64,000 bases of DNA from Alteribacillus sp041949975 (GTDB taxonomy: Bacteria > Bacillota > Bacilli > Bacillales > Marinococcaceae). A program made the position numbers and the translations under genes. Every line of letters starts with the position of its first letter. Position 1 is the first letter of the stretch. Of this stretch, positions 59,772-64,000 are shown one piece after another. The stretch covers positions 1 through 64,000 of the forward strand of contig NZ_JBHFQG010000021.1 of NCBI RefSeq assembly GCF_041949975.1, written 5' to 3'. The notes under the pieces are model-generated. The model ran no database searches. It had not been told where the DNA came from and worked only from the letters and a program-made list of their open reading frames with translations.

Positions 59772-60125
59772 AGCTGTCCCTGGTCTGATATGCTCCCCAA
59801 AAGGTAGACAGATAAAATAAAAAATCTGTTTGGCCTGGAGGGGAGTATTTTTATGGCACAGAGTCGGTTTAATGCAGAACAAAAGCGCAAGTGCCCTGTT
59901 CAGCCTCGACAGGTAAATGTTCTTCAGTCATGAAAGGCGCTCTTACTTCCACAGGATGTGGTGACTTCTGCGTTGCACTTTCGTCGCCAAAAACGTCACG
60001 TCCTGTGACAACGTCAAACTGGCTTGCACAGGATGTGCTGACTTTTGCGTTGCGAACAGCCGCTTAGTTTCTTCTTATTATTTTTATTGTCTACTTGACG
60101 GGGTGCAGTTCAGTCAGGGACAGCT
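59772..60125. mobile_element. IS3-family remnant with both ends, carrying a family A repeat
   Basis: Left end AGCTGTCCCTG...GGTAGACAG (59772-59811) and right end TTGTCTAC...CAGGGACAGCT (about 60088-60125) are inverted repeats of about 38 bp with about 10 mismatches. Just inside the left end, GGAGGGGAGTATTTTT precedes an ATG that opens MAQSRFNAEQ, the start of an orfA-type transposase. The rest is lost; the family A repeat (59876-60058) fills the gap. Confidence 0.7.
59876..60058. repeat. Modular intergenic repeat, family A, copy 4 (3' truncated)
   Basis: Begins AGAACAAAAGCGCAAGTGCCC in frame with the IS3 orfA sequence GCAGAACAAAAGCG, and ends at TGCGAACA, without the conserved 3' tail. The module order matches copy 3. 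Confidence 0.75.
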
Positions 60126-60300
60126 CTTTTTTGCTCCTCGTTCGCTATCTTTGCAAAAAAAGCGGCTTTATATGTGGCTGCGAATCTTGATTTAAAGTCA
60201 AATAAGGTATCCTAGTCCAATAACCCTTCCAAACTGGAAAATAACGAAATCCTGAGTCCGTTCCGATCAACTGCCATCTCCGAACCACTATATTGACTGC
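60060..60300. repeat. Family B intergenic repeat
   Basis: After the IS3 right end, GCTCCTCGTTCGCTATCTTTGC and GGAAAATAACGAAATCCTGAGTCCG are inverted family B units. The remaining DNA to 60409 is the upstream region of the lipoprotein gene. Confidence 0.45.
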
Positions 60301-60409
60301 TAGATTTTTCGGATGTCTTCCGACCGAGTTTAATAGAAAAAACAGTTGGATATAAAAGAGACTAGATATTTGTATAAGCATTTCAAACATTAAGAGGAGG
60401 CTTCCACCG

Positions 60410-60910
60410 ATGAAAAAATTTCTGTTTTCCGTCACCCTAAGCTCAGCACTCGTCCTTTCCGCCTGCGGAGGTGCAGAGGAAGAGGAACAAAATGCAGATC
60501 AGAACGACACTGGCACAGATGAAACCGAACAAACAGAAGAAACGACTGACGAACAAGAGGAAACAGAGGAAGACGCTTCTGACGAAAAAGGTTCAGAGGA
60601 AGATCTGACAAGCGGAGTGGAAGAAGTTCAATCTACTCTAAACAGCTTAAGTGAAACGGCAGAAAACTCTTCTGATAATCCAGAAGACATTCAATCCGAA
60701 GGTAAAAAGCTGGAAGAAAGCTGGGACGCTATTGAAAAACAGGTAGAAGAAGAGTATCCAGATGATTATACAAATATCGAAGAAAGTCTTTATCCACTGA
60801 TCGATGAAGCAAAAGCTGATGAACCGGATACAGATTCTATTCAAGATCTAACCGAGGAAACACAAGACAAATTAGATGAATTTCTCAGCAAAATAGAAAA
60901 AGAGGAATAA
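60410..60910 (+). CDS. Acidic secreted lipoprotein, 166 aa
   Basis: Signal peptide with lipobox LSAC (Cys19), then a very acidic region (about 22-65, nearly all Glu, Asp, Thr, Gln) and a helical domain (ELTSGVEEVQSTLNSLSETAE...KLEESWDAIEKQVEEEYPDDYTN). Exposed on the outer membrane face. The acidity suits a halophile. No family recognised. AGAGGAGGC precedes ATG 60410 and a strong terminator follows. Confidence 0.8.
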   Translation: MKKFLFSVTLSSALVLSACGGAEEEEQNADQNDTGTDETEQTEETTDEQEETEEDASDEKGSEEDLTSGVEEVQSTLNSLSETAENSSDNPEDIQSEGKKLEESWDAIEKQVEEEYPDDYTNIEESLYPLIDEAKADEPDTDSIQDLTEETQDKLDEFLSKIEKEE

Positions 60911-60914
60911 AATC

Positions 60915-60953
60915 AAATCTCTGTAAGGAATCATTCTATCCTTACAGAGATTT
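60915..60953. terminator. Bidirectional terminator
   Basis: AAATCTCTGTAAGGA (60915-60929) pairs perfectly with TCCTTACAGAGATTT (60939-60953). It serves the lipoprotein gene and the convergent dehydrogenase gene. Confidence 0.95.
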
Positions 60954-60977
60954 TAACGCTTTCCACGCTGCCGATAA

Positions 60978-61946
60978 TTATAAGGTTACTGGATGGTCCG
61001 GTTCTTCTCCTCGCAGCCCTTGCAGGATATGGTTGGCTGTCATATCTGCCATCTTCCAGCGTGTATTTTCACTCGCACTGCCAATATGCGGAAGCGCTGT
61101 CACATTGGGAAGAGACAACAAAGGGTGATCCGCTGAAATGGGTTCATTTTCAAACACGTCAAGCCCTGCACCGCGTATGTCCCCGTTCTTTAATGCATCA
61201 TATAATGCGTCTTCGTTCACCGTGCCGCCGCGGGAAGAATTAATGAAAATAGCTGTGTTTTTCATTTTTTGAAAAGCTTCTCTATTTATCATATGATGTG
61301 TTTCTTTTGTGTATGGCGTCATTACACAAACGAAATCCGAGGTTTCAAGCAACTCATCCATTTCCACATAACGTGCTCCGATTTCGTTTTCAGCTTCTGA
61401 TTTACGAGAACGATTGTGATAAACAATATCCATATCAAAGCCGGTTCCTCGTTTTGCCACTGCTTCTCCTATTCTGCCCATTCCAATAATTCCAAGCCTT
61501 GCATGATGAATATCTTGTCCAGTTAAAAAGAAAGGAGCCCATGCTCCCCATTCATTATTTTTTATAACTTCCATGCCTTCCGGAATTCTTCTAGCTGCTG
61601 CCATTAAAAGCGCAAAGGTTAGATCTGCAGTGGTTTCTGATAAAACCCCCGGCGTATGAGCTACTTGAATGTTTCTCTTCGATGCAGCCTCCACATCAAT
61701 ATTGTTAAACCCTACGGCCATAGTGGAAATGATTTTCAAGTTTTCTGCTTTGTTTATCAGTTCTTTATCAATCGGATCAGAAATGGTGCAAAACACAGCA
61801 TCAGCTGTTTGAATTTCTTTTTCGAGTATCTCTTTTGGTACCGGTTGTTCTTCTTTTTCCCACATCCCTACTTCGCATTCTGCTTCTAATTTTTCAACGA
61901 TTGCTGGCGGCATTTGTCGTGTAAGGTACACATAGGGTTTCTTCAT
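60978..61946 (-). CDS. D-2-hydroxyacid dehydrogenase (glyoxylate/hydroxypyruvate reductase, GyaR-like)
   Basis: 322 aa. Rossmann motif LGIIGMGRIGEAVAKR (about residues 150-165), catalytic Arg in INSSRGGTVNE, Glu in VFENEP and His in ALPHIGSA. It reduces glyoxylate or hydroxypyruvate to glycolate or D-glycerate with NAD(P)H. Complete length; start ATG follows GAGAGGAATAAGC. Single gene. Confidence 0.9.
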   Translation of the reverse strand: MKKPYVYLTRQMPPAIVEKLEAECEVGMWEKEEQPVPKEILEKEIQTADAVFCTISDPIDKELINKAENLKIISTMAVGFNNIDVEAASKRNIQVAHTPGVLSETTADLTFALLMAAARRIPEGMEVIKNNEWGAWAPFFLTGQDIHHARLGIIGMGRIGEAVAKRGTGFDMDIVYHNRSRKSEAENEIGARYVEMDELLETSDFVCVMTPYTKETHHMINREAFQKMKNTAIFINSSRGGTVNEDALYDALKNGDIRGAGLDVFENEPISADHPLLSLPNVTALPHIGSASENTRWKMADMTANHILQGLRGEEPDHPVTL

Positions 61947-62063
61947 GCTTATTCCTCTCTTTCTAAGCGTTTTCAGTTTCCATTATAGCACAGCAAACTT
62001 ACCATCCCGGAAACAGAATAGCATGCTGGTTCCTTTTATGATTTACATTTACTCCCTTCTTCT

Positions 62064-62246
62064 TTGAACTCTTGTGCCATTCGGCTCAGTTCCTCTGAAG
62101 AGCTTGAACTTCTTCCAACGGGGCCTGTTGTCCGACTTCCTGAAGGTGGACATTTTGATTATTTCGAAGGGGTAACTTCCGTCAATGGAGATACACGACA
62201 CAGACATGCATATAGGGGAAAAACAGAAGGTGGACTAAACGTATAA
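62064..62246 (+). pseudogene. YmaF-like fragment
   Basis: The frame LPTGPVVRLPEGGHFDYFEG and GDTRHRHAYRGKTEGG resembles the His/Gly-rich repeats of YmaF-type spore-associated proteins. There is no ribosome site before the ATG and the length is too short. It is probably a remnant. Confidence 0.35.
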
Positions 62247-62693
62247 CTCACTTTATTTATTGAGTGAATTCCTAGATACTTTTTTAGACCTCTTATCTTG
62301 TTTAGTACAATCACCTCCTTAAAGCCTCTGTTCTTTGTAACGGTGGCTTTTTTAATTGTGTGTACCCTACTATTTTTTTCTTAGTAATTAAAAATTGTAA
62401 AATAGGATTATTTAATAAAGGCCATGTTTTGAGAACTGATACAGAGCAAGCCATCCCGATCCTGCTCTTACTTTTTGCTCTTCAATTTTGCGAGAAGATA
62501 ATTGGCTTTATCTTACCTTTATACTTTTTTCACCAATGCCTCTTTTACGTTTCATCCTCATTAAAATCGGACTTAAATAATGTTATTAAAAACAAATTCT
62601 ATTTTTGATTGAAAGAAGTATTCAATAAAAAATAGCTTAAGCAAGAAAATTTAGTTTAAATAAAGACTATCCATCATTCAATGTGAGTTATTA
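62247..62693. other. AT-rich region without a credible gene
   Basis: Contains a possible hairpin (AAAGCC at 62322 with GGCTTTTTT at 62344) and an AAGGAGGTG on the minus strand at about 62318 that leads only to an antisense frame over the YmaF-like remnant. No other gene seen. Confidence 0.35.
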
Positions 62694-62969
62694 TTAGAAA
62701 AATAACCGAGGAACTGGTCGACGAGATATCTCCTCTTTATTATTATGGTGCTCCTTAAACCTTTCAGTGTACTCTTTTCTTTGATAAAGTTTATCCATCT
62801 CGTTAACCATCTTTTCAAACTGGCTTCTGCTTAACTTTCCTTCTGCATAAAGCATACAAGCGTAAGCATACGCAAGGGCTGAAGTATCAATATTCACTGT
62901 AACATCAACATCTGAGTTACCACTTTTGTTGACACGTGATATACTTCTAATCAATTGATCTTCTTGCAT
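62694..62969 (-). CDS. Hypothetical protein with V-x-KSGNxxVxVxV motif, 91 aa
   Basis: ATG 62969 has AAGGAGG 7 nt upstream; the longer frame (63011) has none. The product contains VNKSGNSDVDVTVNID followed by an Ala/Tyr/Leu helix (SALAYAYACMLYAEGKLS) and a basic tail. The motif KSGN(S/A)(D/H)V(D/N)V is shared with the next gene (63043-63360), so the two are related in this part. Spore or phage surface proteins show such short strands; no family assigned. Confidence 0.65.
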   Translation of the reverse strand: MQEDQLIRSISRVNKSGNSDVDVTVNIDTSALAYAYACMLYAEGKLSRSQFEKMVNEMDKLYQRKEYTERFKEHHNNKEEISRRPVPRLFF

Positions 62970-63042
62970 AACTTGAACCTCCTTGAGAAAAAAGAAGGGA
63001 CATAAGCGCATGTTAGTACTCTAACGTCCCTTCTAAAAAATA

Positions 63043-63360
63043 TTAAGAACGTTTTCTACGACGATCACTTTCATTCCTCTGATCTTGATCTTGGGTTTGT
63101 TTTTGATCAGCCTCAGCATCTGCAAATGCTCTGTTACGACTTTTTGAGAGAGATTCAGCGTCTACATGAACATCTACATTCACATGTGCATTTCCGCTTT
63201 TATCAACACTAGCTTTTGCATCGTTTTCATTGAAGTTTTTATCCTTTAAGAAATTCTCGTTCTCACTCTTTGAACGGCTGCGGCTCTCATTCTTTATATC
63301 ATTCTCGCTATCCACTCTTACATTTACTTCCTCATCATCTCTTCTGCCACCGTAACTCAA
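63043..63360 (-). CDS. Hypothetical highly charged protein sharing the KSGN motif, about 105 aa
   Basis: TTG 63360 is chosen: AAGGGGGTG lies upstream, while the GTG at 63369 overlaps that site. Residues 15-45 are Asn, Ser, Arg, Lys and Asp-rich, residues 46-68 carry VDKSGNAHVNVDVHVDAESL, paralogous to the gene 74 bp downstream, and the C-terminus is an Arg/Asp/Gln-rich tail ending DRRRKRS. Expected to be flexible. Gene pair likely co-transcribed. Confidence 0.65.
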   Translation of the reverse strand: MSYGGRRDDEEVNVRVDSENDIKNESRSRSKSENENFLKDKNFNENDAKASVDKSGNAHVNVDVHVDAESLSKSRNRAFADAEADQKQTQDQDQRNESDRRRKRS

Positions 63361-63554
63361 CTTAGTCACCCCCTTTTTAATCTTATCTTATGTTTATTAT
63401 TCGTATTAACATAGGTAAGCTTCACTAAATGGGTCATTTCAAACGAATGCTGTTATACATCCGCATAGCAAGGACGGCAAAGCAGATGATTAAGAAAAGA
63501 ACACCTAAAATACCCAGCGCGATATACGGTAAAAATATCCGTTATTTTGTTTGA

Positions 63555-64000
63555 TTACTCAGCACAACAAGATAATTTCGAAACATCCTTATTGAAAGTT
63601 AGACTTGCTAATTTTAACCCTTCCGCCATTGTAAGATACGGAGCAAGCGTCTCTTGAAGATCCTCTGCCGTTCACTTAAATTTGACAGCTAATGTCGCTG
63701 CATAAATCACGTCACCCGCATTCTCTGCAACTACATGAGCCCCGATGATTTCCCTATTTTCACCATCCATTACGAGTTTAAACACCCCAGTCGTTTGATG
63801 ATTAGCTAAAGCTCTAGGTACTGACTCTAATGGTAATACGGATGTTTTTACTTTATAACCTTCTTCTTTCGCTTGTTTCTCTGTTAAACCCACAGAACCC
63901 ACAGAAGGGTGAGTAAAAGTAACAGCTGGAACGGTTCGCAAATCGTGTGCTTTTTTTACTTCCCTTACCACATTGTGTCCTACGATCTTTCCTTGATGAG
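63555..64000 (-). CDS. merA: Mercuric reductase C-terminal part (partial, with in-frame TGA)
   Basis: The frame runs into the window edge at 64000 (HQGKIVGHNVVREVKKAHDLRTVPAVTFTHPSVGSVGLTEKQA, C-terminal dimerisation domain). After AATLAVKFK there is TGA (63672-63674), then TAEDLQETLAPYLTMAEGLKLASLTFNKDV and the vicinal pair KLSCCAE that hands Hg(II) to the active site, ending TAA (63555). In homologues the TGA position is leucine, not cysteine, and no hairpin follows 13-14 nt later. It is probably a nonsense mutation that removes the essential CC tail. A short hydrophobic 36-codon frame without start (63434-63542) follows it. Confidence 0.7.

Overview
The window looks like chromosome of a low-to-moderate GC, spore-forming, probably halophilic or alkaliphilic member of the Bacillaceae. 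The support is a B. subtilis-like gene set: a yhfU-yhfT-yhfS operon, tagD/tagB/tagG/tagH, a RsbR paralogue, uvrX with a GAAC-N4-GTTC SOS box, a DUF1540 protein, and AGGAGG-type ribosome binding sites. Several acidic lipoproteins and a beta-lysine N-acetyltransferase (ablB, osmolyte synthesis) point to salt. Apart from a few gene clusters, the layout is single genes and short operons with Rho-independent terminators.

The main result is that four otherwise intact genes carry one in-frame UGA each, and in each case the UGA replaces the redox or metal-binding cysteine of its family: the HMA domain of a CadA-type P1B ATPase (8095-10200, UxxC), a small thioredoxin-like protein (20206-20598, UC), a UGSC-family protein (31416-31961, UGSC) and an OsmC-family peroxidase-like protein (35131-35601, GGU). 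A stem-loop with a 5-nt loop starts 13, 13, 14 or 18 nt after each UGA, where bacterial SECIS elements lie. I read these as selenoproteins. The Sec decoding genes (selA, selB, selC, selD) are not in the window.

Layout: 1-4.4 kb holds a small secreted-like or bacteriocin-like pair, an IS4 remnant, tRNA-Val(GAC) and a decayed DUF2075 helicase. 4.8-13.5 kb holds a DUF4352 lipoprotein, a RsbR paralogue, an SDR reductase, the Sec-containing metal ATPase with two palindromic operators, and a chemoreceptor. 13.6-20.6 kb holds a cysteine-free Asp/Glu racemase-like protein, a fumarate-reductase-like flavoprotein with a 2Fe-2S partner, the yhfU/T/S biotin and acyl-CoA operon behind a BirA-like palindrome, and the Sec thioredoxin-like gene. 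20.8-24.2 kb is wall teichoic acid priming, polymerisation and export. 24.5-31 kb holds a di-heme cytochrome c, a decayed collagen-like gene, and small genes. 31.2-36 kb holds the UGSC gene with its partner, BrkB and MOSC proteins, and Sec-OsmC. 36-48.9 kb holds a 5'-nucleotidase, a HTH protein, glutamate dehydrogenase, an AlsS-like enzyme with an aldehyde dehydrogenase, a SufT-like protein, and ablB. 48.9-52.2 kb is a two-gene operon of an ATP-grasp amino-acid-ligase-like protein and a 657-aa protein with a Cys-His-Asn pattern. 53-62 kb holds TatD, UvrX, an acyl-CoA synthetase, a flavin reductase, an alanine/Na+ symporter and a D-2-hydroxyacid dehydrogenase. The right end has two related hydrophilic proteins and the 3' part of merA.

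Intergenic DNA is rich in repeats: a modular 180-350 bp element (four copies) built from CACAGGATGTG-type hairpins, a GGACCC(T/C)(G/C)GTTCCGYTATT family (about ten sites), three MITE-like elements, an IS3 remnant that contains one modular repeat, and an array of TTCAGC units spaced about 21 bp apart. Several genes are decayed by multiple lesions (DUF2075 helicase, VOC protein, aldo/keto reductase, collagen-like protein, response regulator), which contrasts with the single clean UGA in each selenoprotein gene.
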